Assembly: GCA_038131365.1 (NCBI GenBank)
Contig: JAYPPH010000002.1
Location: 310,001-374,000, forward strand
Length of the DNA stretch: 64,000 bases
DNA from: Marisalimonas marina
Lineage (GTDB): Bacteria > Pseudomonadota > Alphaproteobacteria > Puniceispirillales > Marisalimonadaceae
Reading direction: 5' to 3'
A program made the translations under genes and the position numbers. This document shows positions 26,567 to 35,617 of this stretch, piece after piece; the first letter of the stretch is position 1, and the number at the start of each line of letters is the position of its first letter. The notes under the pieces were generated by a model. That model was not told where the DNA came from. It saw only the letters and a list, made by a program, of their open reading frames with translations, and ran no database searches.

Positions 26567-27439
26567 ATGCCTTCTTTAAAAGACCTAAAAAATAGAATTG
26601 GATCAGTAAAATCCACTCAGAAAATTACATCTGCAATGAAGATGGTTGCAGCTGCTAAATTAAGAAAAGCTCAAGAACAAGCCTTAGCTTCTAGACCCTA
26701 CACATCATTGATGGATAAAGTTGTATCAAAAATAGCATCTAAAATGTCTGGAAACACAATCGATCTTCTAACTGGGAAGACTGATAATAAAACTCAACTT
26801 ATTGTAGTATTTTCTGCTGATAGGGGGTTGTGTGGTGGTTTTAACGGTTCCATAACCAGAGCTGTAAGAGCTGAAATAAAAAAATTAGAAGAAGATGGAA
26901 TCAAAGTAAAATTATTGATGGTTGGTAAAAAGTCTGCTGACGCTCTTAACAGAGAATTTGGTCATCTTTTTGTAGAGAGAATTGATGGCAATTCAGCAAA
27001 ACCAAACTATACAGATGCTGAGATTATTGCAAAAAAAATTATATCACTATTTGAAGATAATCAGTTTGGAGTTTGTAAGGTAATTTTCAATAAATTTGTT
27101 TCAGCTATTACACAAGAAGTTACATTTAAATCACTTATACCAGCTGATATACAAGAGACTGAAACTGATGAAGTTGACTCAAATTCTATATATGAATTTG
27201 AGCCCAGTGAAGAAGAAATTTTAAACGATTTATTACCTCGTAACTTAGCGACCCAATTGTTTAGCTCCCAAATGGAAAGCACTGCAAGTGAGTTGGCAGC
27301 TAGAATGACAGCTATGGATAATGCTACTAGGAATGCGGGTGATATGATTGATAATCTTACACTTCAATATAATAGAACCAGACAAGCAGTTATTACTAAG
27401 GAACTAATAGAAATTATATCTGGTGCTGAAGCACTATAA
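26567..27439 (+). CDS. atpG: F1Fo ATP synthase subunit gamma
   Basis: The product is 290 residues. It opens PSLKDLKNRIGSVKSTQKIT, the long N-terminal helix of the rotor, contains FSADRGLCGGFN near 80-91, and ends with the second helix NATRNAGDMIDNLTLQYNRTRQAVITKELIEI. Gamma is the central shaft that couples Fo rotation to the catalytic sites. It lies 32 bases after atpA with GTGAGGAAA upstream of the ATG. Size and motifs are normal. Confidence 0.97.
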   Translation: MPSLKDLKNRIGSVKSTQKITSAMKMVAAAKLRKAQEQALASRPYTSLMDKVVSKIASKMSGNTIDLLTGKTDNKTQLIVVFSADRGLCGGFNGSITRAVRAEIKKLEEDGIKVKLLMVGKKSADALNREFGHLFVERIDGNSAKPNYTDAEIIAKKIISLFEDNQFGVCKVIFNKFVSAITQEVTFKSLIPADIQETETDEVDSNSIYEFEPSEEEILNDLLPRNLATQLFSSQMESTASELAARMTAMDNATRNAGDMIDNLTLQYNRTRQAVITKELIEIISGAEAL

Positions 27440-27470
27440 TAAATTGATCTTTAAATAAATGGAGAAAATT

Positions 27471-28907
27471 ATGGCCAAAAAATCATCTGGCAAACAAAAT
27501 GGAAAAATATCACAAGTGATTGGAGCGGTTGTTGATGTTGAATTTGAATCAGATTTACCATTAATTTTAGATGCTTTAGAGGTTGATAATGGTGGTCAAA
27601 AACTAATTTTAGAGGTTGCTCAACACCTTGGTGAAAACGAGGTCAGAACTATTGCTATGGATAGTACTGATGGTTTGGTAAGAGGCATGGAGGTAGTACA
27701 AACTGGTGCTCCTATAACAGTTCCTGTAGGTCCAGAAACTCTTGGTAGAATATTAAATGTTGTTGGTGATCCAGTTGATGATGGTAAGCCAGTCAAGTCT
27801 AAAACAACTCTTCCAATTCATAGAGATGCTCCTGAATACGTAGACCAATCTACTTCTGCTGATATATTAGTTACAGGAATAAAAGTAGTTGATCTTTTAG
27901 CTCCTTACGCCAAGGGTGGTAAAATTGGCCTTTTTGGTGGTGCAGGTGTGGGTAAAACAGTTCTAATTATGGAACTGATTAATAATGTTGCTAAGGCTCA
28001 TGGTGGTTACTCTGTATTCGCGGGAGTTGGTGAAAGAACACGAGAGGGTAATGACCTTTTTCATGAGATGGTTGAATCAGGCGTTATTGTACCTGATGGT
28101 CCAGGATCTAAAGCTGCATTAGTATATGGACAAATGAACGAGCCTCCTGGAGCAAGAGCAAGGGTTGCTCTAACAGGTTTAACACTAGCTGAGTACTTTA
28201 GAGATCAAGAAGGTCAAGACGTTCTTTTCTTTGTGGATAATATATTTAGGTTTACACAGGCTGGATCAGAGGTATCTGCGCTATTAGGTAGAATTCCATC
28301 TGCTGTGGGTTATCAACCTACTCTAGCAACTGACATGGGAGCCTTACAGGAAAGAATTACAACAACAACTAAAGGTTCTATTACTTCTGTTCAAGCGATC
28401 TATGTTCCAGCTGATGACTTGACAGATCCAGCGCCTGCAACTTCTTTTGCTCACTTGGATGCAACAACTGTTTTATCTAGACAAATTGCAGAAATTGGTA
28501 TTTATCCTGCTGTTGACCCCCTTGATTCTACTTCAAGAATGTTAGACCCACGAATTGTAGGTGAAGAACATTATAATGTTGCTAGACAAGTTCAAGAAGT
28601 TCTTCAGCAATATAAATCTCTTCAAGATATTATAGCAATATTAGGAATGGATGAACTATCAGAAGAAGATAAATTAGTTGTGAATAGAGCTAGAAAAATA
28701 CAAAGATTCTTATCTCAACCATTCCATGTGGCTGAAGTTTTCACTGGTTCACCTGGTGTTTTGGTTCCATTAGAAGAGACAATCAAAGGTTTTAAAGCTA
28801 TAGCAGATGGTGAATATGATGATCTACCTGAAGCTGCTTTTTATATGGTTGGTACAATTGATGAAGCGATAGCAAAATCTAAAAAATTAGCTAAAGATGC
28901 TGCTTAA
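27471..28907 (+). CDS. atpD: F1Fo ATP synthase subunit beta
   Basis: The product is 478 residues from ATG at 27471, chosen because GGAG at 27461-27464 sits six bases upstream and the product then begins MAKKSSGK before GKISQVIGAVVDVEF. The catalytic P-loop GGAGVGKT is at 156-163, followed by GERTREGNDL, the DNIFRFTQAGSEVSALLGR Walker B region, and the DELSEED-type motif MDELSEEDK. It is the catalytic subunit of ATP synthase. The alternative ATG at 27459 would sit over the binding site. Confidence 0.98.
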   Translation: MAKKSSGKQNGKISQVIGAVVDVEFESDLPLILDALEVDNGGQKLILEVAQHLGENEVRTIAMDSTDGLVRGMEVVQTGAPITVPVGPETLGRILNVVGDPVDDGKPVKSKTTLPIHRDAPEYVDQSTSADILVTGIKVVDLLAPYAKGGKIGLFGGAGVGKTVLIMELINNVAKAHGGYSVFAGVGERTREGNDLFHEMVESGVIVPDGPGSKAALVYGQMNEPPGARARVALTGLTLAEYFRDQEGQDVLFFVDNIFRFTQAGSEVSALLGRIPSAVGYQPTLATDMGALQERITTTTKGSITSVQAIYVPADDLTDPAPATSFAHLDATTVLSRQIAEIGIYPAVDPLDSTSRMLDPRIVGEEHYNVARQVQEVLQQYKSLQDIIAILGMDELSEEDKLVVNRARKIQRFLSQPFHVAEVFTGSPGVLVPLEETIKGFKAIADGEYDDLPEAAFYMVGTIDEAIAKSKKLAKDAA

Positions 28908-28935
28908 AATTATAATTTGTTATCAAGAGGTTTAG

Positions 28936-29334
28936 ATGTCAGAAACAACTAATTTAGAAATAGTAACCCCTTCAATGGTCATTGTTTCTGAACCAGTAGA
29001 AATGGTTGTCGTACCAGGTGCTGATGGGCAAATCGGTGCTTTACCCAGGCATTCTAAAATAATGTCAACTCTTCATAGAGGGATTGTGGATATTTTTCAT
29101 GATAATAAAATTTCTTCTAGGGTAATGATTGATGGTGGTATTGTAGAAATTAATGAGAGCTCTGTTATTATTCTAGCAGAAAGAGCAGAAAAACTAGATA
29201 AAGCAAATAAGCAAATTTTAGAAGAAAAACTCTTAGATTTTAAGTCTCAAGAAAAAGACCCAGATCCAAATGTATCTAGTTTAGCTCTCAAAAATTCTTC
29301 ATTCATATCTGCTGTAATTGAAAATATTAATTAA
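28936..29334 (+). CDS. atpC: F1Fo ATP synthase subunit epsilon
   Basis: The product is 132 residues, with the N-terminal beta sandwich signature EMVVVPGADGQIGALPRH (23-40) and a C-terminal helical hairpin (RAEKLDKANKQILEEKL). Epsilon inhibits ATP hydrolysis and joins gamma to the c-ring. AGAGG at 28925-28929 precedes the ATG. It closes the atp operon and is convergent with an amidase gene whose repaired stop would lie one base away at 29336. Confidence 0.93.
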   Translation: MSETTNLEIVTPSMVIVSEPVEMVVVPGADGQIGALPRHSKIMSTLHRGIVDIFHDNKISSRVMIDGGIVEINESSVIILAERAEKLDKANKQILEEKLLDFKSQEKDPDPNVSSLALKNSSFISAVIENIN

Positions 29335-29360
29335 TTTATTTAGATAATATTTTTTCTATC

Positions 29361-30623
29361 TTAGAACCTATTTCTAACAATTCTATCATCATGATTGGTA
29401 GATGCATTTAACATTATACCAATTGGCTTACTATCTATAGTGTATGGCAAAGATAGGCTGCATCCATTCATGTAATTAGCAAGAGTTGTATTTTTAAGTG
29501 AGATAAGATTTACTTTATCGTAGAATTCCTCATTTTTACAATCTTTAATTAGGGGAGGTGTAATAGAAACTGTTGGTAATAGTAAAAAATTATTCCCCAA
29601 AAAATTATTAAATTGATCTATTAATTTTTTTCTCTCTTCACAAAGTTTAACATATTCAACTGCCGTAACTTTATTGGCTCTATCCATACGTCTAGAAACA
29701 TTAGGATCAATCAAATGTTTTTTACTAGTATAAGCATCAAAATATTCTGCTTGAGATTCTACAGCTGCAAATTGCCATAATGGAATTTTTTGATATTTGT
29801 CCAAAAGAGGGATATCACTCTCTAAGACATCAAAGCCACTTTCAATAATTTTATTCTTTGCAGCCTCAAACCCCTCTTTCACTTCTGGTTCGATATTTTC
29901 AAAACCAAAATTATTAGGGATAATTATTTTTATATCATTTTTATCTGATTTTTTAGGTTTTAGAGTAGATTTGTTCCGCATTGTTTCAAAACCTAATCTA
30001 CAGAGTTTTACATTTTTGGCCATTAACCCAACACTATCCAAACTTGTTGACAAAACAAGCACACCCTCTCTTGAGATGCTATCTTGTGTTGGTTTAAATC
30101 CAGTTATGCCAGTGAAGGCTGCGGGTATTCTAGTTGATCCACCAGTATCTGTTCCAATTGTGATGTCTGATACTCCAAGGGCTATTGATACGGCACCACC
30201 TGAAGTAGAGCCACCAGGCACCGCGTTTTTAAAAATTGGATTAGAGGGTGTTCCATAATGTGGATTTATACCCAAGCCAGAGTATGCTAATTCTGTCATA
30301 TTAGTATGTCCTAGAAGTAAGCCTCCAGCATTTCGAATCAAAGAAATGCATTTTGCATCTTGTTTAGCATCTCCATCATTTATAAATTTCGTTCCACCTT
30401 TAGTTTTATATCCTTTTACATCAAATAAATCTTTTACAGATATTATGAGTCCCTTTAATTTACCTTCCTTAAGTTCATTAATTTTATCTAACTGTTCATT
30501 AAAATCTTTCTCGAAAAGTTGTGTAAAAATACTTTCAAATATTGCAGGATCATTTTGAATTTTTTTTAATATCTTATTAACTTTGTTAATTAGAATTTCA
30601 GATTTAAAATTATCTTTTCTCAT
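29361..30623 (-). CDS. Amidase signature family hydrolase (C-terminus frame-shifted)
   Basis: The product is 420 residues with the amidase triad: Lys64 in SVKD, the GGSTSGGA loop near 137-144, and Ser163 in TGGSTRIPAAF. The C-terminus ends ASTNHDDRIVRNRF-stop. Skipping one base at about 29384 changes this to NHDDELLEIGSKIEKILSK with a stop at 29336-29338, the normal amidase ending (HDDxxLLxI). Only about 15 residues are affected. The enzyme hydrolyses an amide of unknown identity. It is convergent with atpC and starts 5 bases upstream of rppH's end on the opposite side, so it may join the rppH transcript. Confidence 0.85.
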   Translation of the reverse strand: MRKDNFKSEILINKVNKILKKIQNDPAIFESIFTQLFEKDFNEQLDKINELKEGKLKGLIISVKDLFDVKGYKTKGGTKFINDGDAKQDAKCISLIRNAGGLLLGHTNMTELAYSGLGINPHYGTPSNPIFKNAVPGGSTSGGAVSIALGVSDITIGTDTGGSTRIPAAFTGITGFKPTQDSISREGVLVLSTSLDSVGLMAKNVKLCRLGFETMRNKSTLKPKKSDKNDIKIIIPNNFGFENIEPEVKEGFEAAKNKIIESGFDVLESDIPLLDKYQKIPLWQFAAVESQAEYFDAYTSKKHLIDPNVSRRMDRANKVTAVEYVKLCEERKKLIDQFNNFLGNNFLLLPTVSITPPLIKDCKNEEFYDKVNLISLKNTTLANYMNGCSLSLPYTIDSKPIGIMLNASTNHDDRIVRNRF

Positions 30624-30628
30624 TATTA

Positions 30629-31135
30629 TTATATGTGTGCTGCATTAAAATTGTTTAAGATAGGAATAAATATCTTATTTATTTTCTCATAAACATCTTT
30701 CTTAAAAAAAATTGCTTTTTCAGGTAAATGTTCAGGATTGAGCCATACCCAATTTTTAAATTCTGGATGTTTTGTATTAATATTAATTTCTTTATCATCT
30801 CCTAAGAAGTGAAATAAAAGCCATCTTTGTTTTTGACCTCTATATTTGCCGTCCCAAAGTTTATCCGCTAGAGGTAGTGGTATGTCATAATAAATCCATT
30901 CTGGGTATTCACTCACGAATTCAACATTAACAATACTAGTTTCTTCCTTTAATTCTCTAAAACCAGCTTCAATTGCTAGCTCTCCATCATCAATTCCACC
31001 CTGGGGGAGTTGCCATGCTTCTGCTTTGTTATCCAGACGTTGACCACAAAATACCTGACCTAATTTGTTGAAAACCATAAGACCTACGCATGATCTATAA
31101 GGTCTTTCTAAAAGTGGCATTTTTGTAATTGGCAT
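30629..31135 (-). CDS. rppH: RNA 5'-pyrophosphohydrolase (Nudix)
   Basis: The product is 168 residues. The Nudix box is GGIDDGELAIEAGFRELKEE and T-S-I (about 46-68), preceded by RPYRSCVGLMVFN and QLPQGG, which are typical of the RppH/IalA branch. It removes pyrophosphate from mRNA 5' ends to start decay, or hydrolyses dinucleoside polyphosphates. The start overlaps the ctpA stop by one base. The ctpA-rppH-atp order is common in alphaproteobacteria. An internal ATG at codon 6 is an alternative start. Confidence 0.9.
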   Translation of the reverse strand: MPITKMPLLERPYRSCVGLMVFNKLGQVFCGQRLDNKAEAWQLPQGGIDDGELAIEAGFRELKEETSIVNVEFVSEYPEWIYYDIPLPLADKLWDGKYRGQKQRWLLFHFLGDDKEININTKHPEFKNWVWLNPEHLPEKAIFFKKDVYEKINKIFIPILNNFNAAHI

Positions 31136-32505
31136 TATTGATTTCTGACAGTATCGTTTTCGTTAATGTTAACTGATTGATTTATAAATGCAGTTGAGGT
31201 CTTTTTGGTCTTATTACTAAACAGATGAATACCTCTAATTAGATCAACTGCTCTTGAAATTTGATTATCTTGTAGAAGCTTTTCCGAAGGGGTGATCTCA
31301 GATTTTTTATTGTCTTCTGTTTTGGTTGTACTATTCTTTTTATCTAAGGCACCTCTAAGATTTTCTTCACGTCCTCTTTCCAATCCTTCTTTTTTTAGGT
31401 CAGTTATACCTGCCTCTACTTTAATATCTGGCTCTATTCCTTTTGCTTGAATCGAAACCCCGCTGGGTGTGTAATATCTAGCTGTTGTTAGACGCATTGC
31501 TCCGTTACCTGGAAGTGGAATTATTGACTGAACAGAACCTTTACCAAAACTCCTGGTTCCAACTATTATTGCTCTAGCATGGTCCTTAAGAGCACCAGCA
31601 ACTATTTCACTAGCAGACGCTGAACCGCTATTAATTAAAACTATAAGAGGTTTACCGTTTATTATGTCACCTTTCTTAGCAAACACTCTTGAAGTATCAT
31701 CGGGTTTCCTGCCTTGGGTAGAAACAATTTCTCCTTGATTAAGAAACGCGTCAGTAACAGAAATAGATTGGTTTAAAAGGCCTCCAGGATTATTTCTCAA
31801 ATCAAGAATCAGGCCTTGAAATTTATCTCCTAATTCTTTTTTAATTTCATTAATAGATTTTTCCATTCCTGAAGTTGTTGTATCTGAAAAGGTTGTTAAC
31901 CTGACATAGCCTATATTATTTATAATTTCATGTTTAACGGATCTTATTTTTATAACATCTCTAATGATTTCAACGTCAAAAGGATCCTTTTCCCCACGGA
32001 CAACCGTTATTGTAATTTTGCTTTTAACTGGTCCTCTCAGTCTAGATACTGCTTCGTTAATTGTAAGACCTTTGATTGATTCCCCATTAATGCCTATAAT
32101 TAAATCGCCAGGTTGCATGCCGGCATTTGCTGCAGGTGTGTCATCAATAGGAGAAACAACTTTTACAAAGCCCCCTTCCATCGTAATTTCTATACCTAAT
32201 CCCCCAAAGGTTCCCTTTGTTTTTACTTGCATATCTTTATATGACTCAGGGCTTAAATATGAAGAGTGAGGATCTAAAGATTGAAGCATCCCTGAAATGG
32301 CTGATTCTATTAATTCTTTATCTGTGATTTCTTCCACATACTGTTCTTGAACTCTTTGAAAAACATCTCCAAATAGATTTAGTTGTTTATATGTTTCTTG
32401 ACGATTATTTTGGGCGCTTACATTATCTAAAGAAACAAAAAGAATACTAAAAAATAACAAGGCTATAAAAAAGCTATGATTTTTATTTAATTTAATTTTA
32501 AGCAT
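31135..32505 (-). CDS. ctpA: Carboxyl-terminal processing protease, S41 family
   Basis: The product is 456 residues. A signal peptide (hydrophobic 11-26, cleavage near VSA-QN at 29-32) directs it to the periplasm. A PDZ domain spans about 100-170 (GGLGIEI, PGDLIIGINGE). The catalytic Ser297 in GSASASE and Lys322 in SFGKGSVQ form the S41 dyad. It trims C-termini of periplasmic or cell-wall proteins. Many alphaproteobacteria have envC between gpmI and ctpA, but here only 79 bases separate them, so that gene is absent from this position. Confidence 0.93.
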   Translation of the reverse strand: MLKIKLNKNHSFFIALLFFSILFVSLDNVSAQNNRQETYKQLNLFGDVFQRVQEQYVEEITDKELIESAISGMLQSLDPHSSYLSPESYKDMQVKTKGTFGGLGIEITMEGGFVKVVSPIDDTPAANAGMQPGDLIIGINGESIKGLTINEAVSRLRGPVKSKITITVVRGEKDPFDVEIIRDVIKIRSVKHEIINNIGYVRLTTFSDTTTSGMEKSINEIKKELGDKFQGLILDLRNNPGGLLNQSISVTDAFLNQGEIVSTQGRKPDDTSRVFAKKGDIINGKPLIVLINSGSASASEIVAGALKDHARAIIVGTRSFGKGSVQSIIPLPGNGAMRLTTARYYTPSGVSIQAKGIEPDIKVEAGITDLKKEGLERGREENLRGALDKKNSTTKTEDNKKSEITPSEKLLQDNQISRAVDLIRGIHLFSNKTKKTSTAFINQSVNINENDTVRNQ

Positions 32506-32584
32506 TTAAATAAATCCTAAATCTAGTAATTTTCTGTTCTAAAAATAATTATAGAAGATAATTAAAGTAGTCACTATATAAAAA

Positions 32585-34117
32585 TTATCTTTTTAATAAT
32601 GATTCACCGTTCATAGAACTAGGTGATTTTATAGACATAAGTTCTAGAATTGTTGGGCCAATATCAGCAAGTTTTCCATTTTTTAATTTTAAATCACTAT
32701 TTTGTGATATGAGGATAAGTGGCACCTTATTACAAGTATGAGATGTATGCGGCATTTTAGTTTCAGTATCGATCATAGTTTCACTATTTCCATGATCAGC
32801 AGTAAGCAACATAATCCCATTAAGACTATCTAGTGTTGTTTTTATATTACCTACACACTTATCAACAGTCTCAACTGCTTTTATTGTAGCTTTCAAATCA
32901 CCTGTGTGACCTACCATGTCAGGGTTTGCAAAGTTAACAATAATAAGATCATATTTTTTACTTTTTAGAGCTTTTATTAATTCAAATTCTACTTGGCTTG
33001 CAGACATTTCAGGTTTCAAGTCATAAGTGGCTACCTTTGGAGAAGGAACCATTACTCTTGTTTCCCCAGGATAGACTGTTTCTTTGCCTCCATTAAAAAA
33101 AAACGTAACGTGAGGATATTTTTCTGTTTCTGCTAATCTAAGTTGTTTAAGATTTTCTTTAGAGACAATTTCTCCAAGCGTGTTCTGAATTTCTTCACTT
33201 GTAAAAATGCTATCCATGAATTTTGAAATTTCGGTTGAATATTCTGTCATTCCCAAATTATTTGTCAAAACTGGTGTATTAATAGTCTTTGAAAATTTAT
33301 CAAAACCAGGGTTTATAAATGGCATAAGTAATTCTCTTACCCTATCAGCTCGGAAGTTAATCATCATGAGGCTGTCACCTTCAGATATTCCTTTGTAATC
33401 ACCTATAACTGTAGGTGAAATAAACTCATCAGTTTCATTACTTTCATATGCTTTCCGAATGGCAGTGCTTACATCATCTTCTTTTCTTGTGTATTTACCA
33501 TATGCAATAAGATCAAAAGATTTTTTAACTCTATCCCATCTATTATCCCGATCCATTGCAAAATATCTTCCAACTAGGGTTACTATATTAATTGATTTTG
33601 GGAGTTGAGATTCAAATTCTTTGATCAAATAACCTAATTGTTTTGGAGAGCTATCTCTTCCATCTGAAAAAATGTGCAAAACTGTTTTTAAATTTTTCTC
33701 ATGTAATAATTTTGCCATTCCAATGATATGATTGCAATGAGAATGGACACCGCCATCACTGCATAATCCAAGTAAATGGACTGTTTTATCTTTCTTATGA
33801 TTTGATAAAAAATTTTGAAAATTTTTATTTGTTTTTATTTGATCATCTGAAAAAGCTCTATCTATTTTTGGTAAAGTTTGAAGAACAACTCTACCTGATC
33901 CTAGATTCATGTGACCTACTTCTGAATTTCCGACTTGACCTTTAGGTAAGCCAACAGCTTCTCCAGATGCATCCAAGGTTGAGTAAGGGTAATTTTTAGA
34001 TAAATAATCAAAATTAGGTGTTTGAGCGAGTTCAACAGCATTAAATTCTGATTTTTTGTCTATTCCCCAACCATCCATTATACATAAAACTACCGGTTTG
34101 TTTTGTGTCTTATTCAT
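32585..34117 (-). CDS. gpmI: 2,3-bisphosphoglycerate-independent phosphoglycerate mutase
   Basis: The product is 510 residues, the family length. The metal and catalytic motifs are IMDGWG (13-18), phosphoserine site Ser65 in GNSEVGHMNLG, FSDGRDSSP near 149-157, and the second metal set TADHGNSE near the C-terminus. It interconverts 3- and 2-phosphoglycerate in glycolysis and gluconeogenesis, using two manganese ions. It lies in the minus-strand housekeeping string, after rlmH. Confidence 0.97.
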   Translation of the reverse strand: MNKTQNKPVVLCIMDGWGIDKKSEFNAVELAQTPNFDYLSKNYPYSTLDASGEAVGLPKGQVGNSEVGHMNLGSGRVVLQTLPKIDRAFSDDQIKTNKNFQNFLSNHKKDKTVHLLGLCSDGGVHSHCNHIIGMAKLLHEKNLKTVLHIFSDGRDSSPKQLGYLIKEFESQLPKSINIVTLVGRYFAMDRDNRWDRVKKSFDLIAYGKYTRKEDDVSTAIRKAYESNETDEFISPTVIGDYKGISEGDSLMMINFRADRVRELLMPFINPGFDKFSKTINTPVLTNNLGMTEYSTEISKFMDSIFTSEEIQNTLGEIVSKENLKQLRLAETEKYPHVTFFFNGGKETVYPGETRVMVPSPKVATYDLKPEMSASQVEFELIKALKSKKYDLIIVNFANPDMVGHTGDLKATIKAVETVDKCVGNIKTTLDSLNGIMLLTADHGNSETMIDTETKMPHTSHTCNKVPLILISQNSDLKLKNGKLADIGPTILELMSIKSPSSMNGESLLKR

Positions 34118-34138
34118 AAATTAAACTTTCAATCTCAA

Positions 34139-34588
34139 CTATTTATGATAGGGGTGACCCTGAATAATAGTTTCTATCCTATATATTTGTTCAGCAATCA
34201 TCATCTTTACCATCTGATGAGGCCAAGTTAGTTTTCCCAATGCAATAATTTTATCTGCCCTTCTTTTTATTTGATCACCATTTCCAAATGCTCCACCAAT
34301 TGCAAAGTTTATATACGCAATATTATTATTTCTCCAATCAAGCACCATTTTGGCTAATTCAGGGCTAGTTAGATTTTCACCTTGCTCATCTAATAAAACC
34401 AGTCGTCCATTTGAGGGTGTTGAGCTTATTAACTTTAGTCCTTCTTCTTCTATCTTTTTTTGCTTATTATTAAGTTTTATTTCATATTGTTTAATCTCAA
34501 TATTTTTTATTCTTTTTAAATATTTTAAAGTGATTAGATCTTCTTGTTGAGTTTTTGTTTTGCCAATTGCTGAAATAATATATTTCAT
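34139..34588 (-). CDS. rlmH: 23S rRNA pseudouridine1915 N3-methyltransferase
   Basis: The product is 149 residues of the SPOUT methyltransferase fold. The SAM-binding knot shows LVLLDEQGE, FAIGGAFGNG, and the C-terminal AEQIYRIETIIQGHPYHK, whose HPYH(K/R) end is invariant in RlmH. It methylates the pseudouridine in helix 69 of the large ribosomal subunit. It lies 3 bases from rsfS and 21 from gpmI. Size and motifs are normal. Confidence 0.95.
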   Translation of the reverse strand: MKYIISAIGKTKTQQEDLITLKYLKRIKNIEIKQYEIKLNNKQKKIEEEGLKLISSTPSNGRLVLLDEQGENLTSPELAKMVLDWRNNNIAYINFAIGGAFGNGDQIKRRADKIIALGKLTWPHQMVKMMIAEQIYRIETIIQGHPYHK

Positions 34589-34591
34589 CTT

Positions 34592-34966
34592 TTAATTTTT
34601 TATTATATCGGAAGTAACTTCCTCAACACTTTTTTCCCACATTTTTTCTAAACTATAAAAATCTCTTACTTCAGGACGAAAGATATGAACCAAAATATCG
34701 TTTGCATCAATTAACACCCAGTCACCATTTGACATTCCTTCAGGTGAAGGTGTTTTTATACCTGCTTCTTTATATTTTTTTATTAGATTATTTGCCATTG
34801 CAGTTACTTGTCTTACAGTATTGCCGCTAGCTACTATCATATAATCTGCAATACTACTCCTTCCAATAAGATCAATGCTGACTATGTCAATGCCTTTATC
34901 ATTTTCTAAAGATTTCAAGGTAAACTTTAATAATTGTTTAGAGGATAAAGTCTTTGGTTTTTTCAT
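34592..34966 (-). CDS. rsfS: Ribosomal silencing factor RsfS
   Basis: The product is 124 residues with the Iojap/RsfS core: DIVSIDLIGRSSIADYMIVASG near 24-45, then GDWVLIDANDILVHIF near 81-96 and YSLEKMW. It binds ribosomal protein L14 and blocks subunit joining under starvation. It lies between nadD and rlmH, the conserved alphaproteobacterial order. No unusual features are seen. Confidence 0.95.
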   Translation of the reverse strand: MKKPKTLSSKQLLKFTLKSLENDKGIDIVSIDLIGRSSIADYMIVASGNTVRQVTAMANNLIKKYKEAGIKTPSPEGMSNGDWVLIDANDILVHIFRPEVRDFYSLEKMWEKSVEEVTSDIIKN

Positions 34967-34972
34967 TTAATA

Positions 34973-35617
34973 TTATTCCATTATAGTTAAGTTATTAATT
35001 TTACGTAATTCTGTTGATGAGATGGCTAATAATTTATTTTTAATAAAAACCCAGATGGGTTTATTATAATTAAATATAATTTTACTTTTTGATGTTTTAA
35101 GTCTTTTGCCAAGGTATCTTGTTTTTTGAGTATTAATAAATGAGCTTAAAAAACCTGGTCTAGAAATAACAGCAACATATACTCCTTGAGCGATTGATGT
35201 TGGGTAAAGCCATTTATTAAAATTATCTAATATATCGCTCCCCATTAACCACACAAATTTAACTTTTCTTGATTTACTATTTAAAAAACAAACAGTTTTA
35301 TAAGAGGCATAAAGTTTATTTTTTTCTTCCAAATCCAGTACTTTTATATATGAAAATTTATGTGTTAATAGCCTAGCATAAGCTAACCTTTTGTCAAAAC
35401 ACTCCATTTCGAGGGTAGATTTGAGTCTGTTTTGTGGAGCGACAAGCCACCAAATTTCATCTAAGCCAAGATTTTTTTTTGCAGTATTACTAATATGAAG
35501 ATGCCCTTCATGAGCAGGGTTAAATGATCCGCCAAGAATACCAACTTTTCTATTTCTATTAAACGAGTAACATTTGGGAATATTATTTTTAAAAGAAGCT
35601 TTGAAATTATTAATCAC
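34973..35617 (-). CDS. nadD: Nicotinate-nucleotide adenylyltransferase
   Basis: The product is 214 residues. The nucleotidyltransferase motif GGSFNPAHEGHLH is at 29-41. The second motif, normally ISSTxxR, appears as ISSTELRK near the end. It makes deamido-NAD from nicotinate mononucleotide and ATP. The start overlaps proA by 8 bases. An N-terminal extension of about 24 residues precedes the first strand, as is common in alphaproteobacterial NadD. Confidence 0.92.
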   Translation of the reverse strand: MINNFKASFKNNIPKCYSFNRNRKVGILGGSFNPAHEGHLHISNTAKKNLGLDEIWWLVAPQNRLKSTLEMECFDKRLAYARLLTHKFSYIKVLDLEEKNKLYASYKTVCFLNSKSRKVKFVWLMGSDILDNFNKWLYPTSIAQGVYVAVISRPGFLSSFINTQKTRYLGKRLKTSKSKIIFNYNKPIWVFIKNKLLAISSTELRKINNLTIME

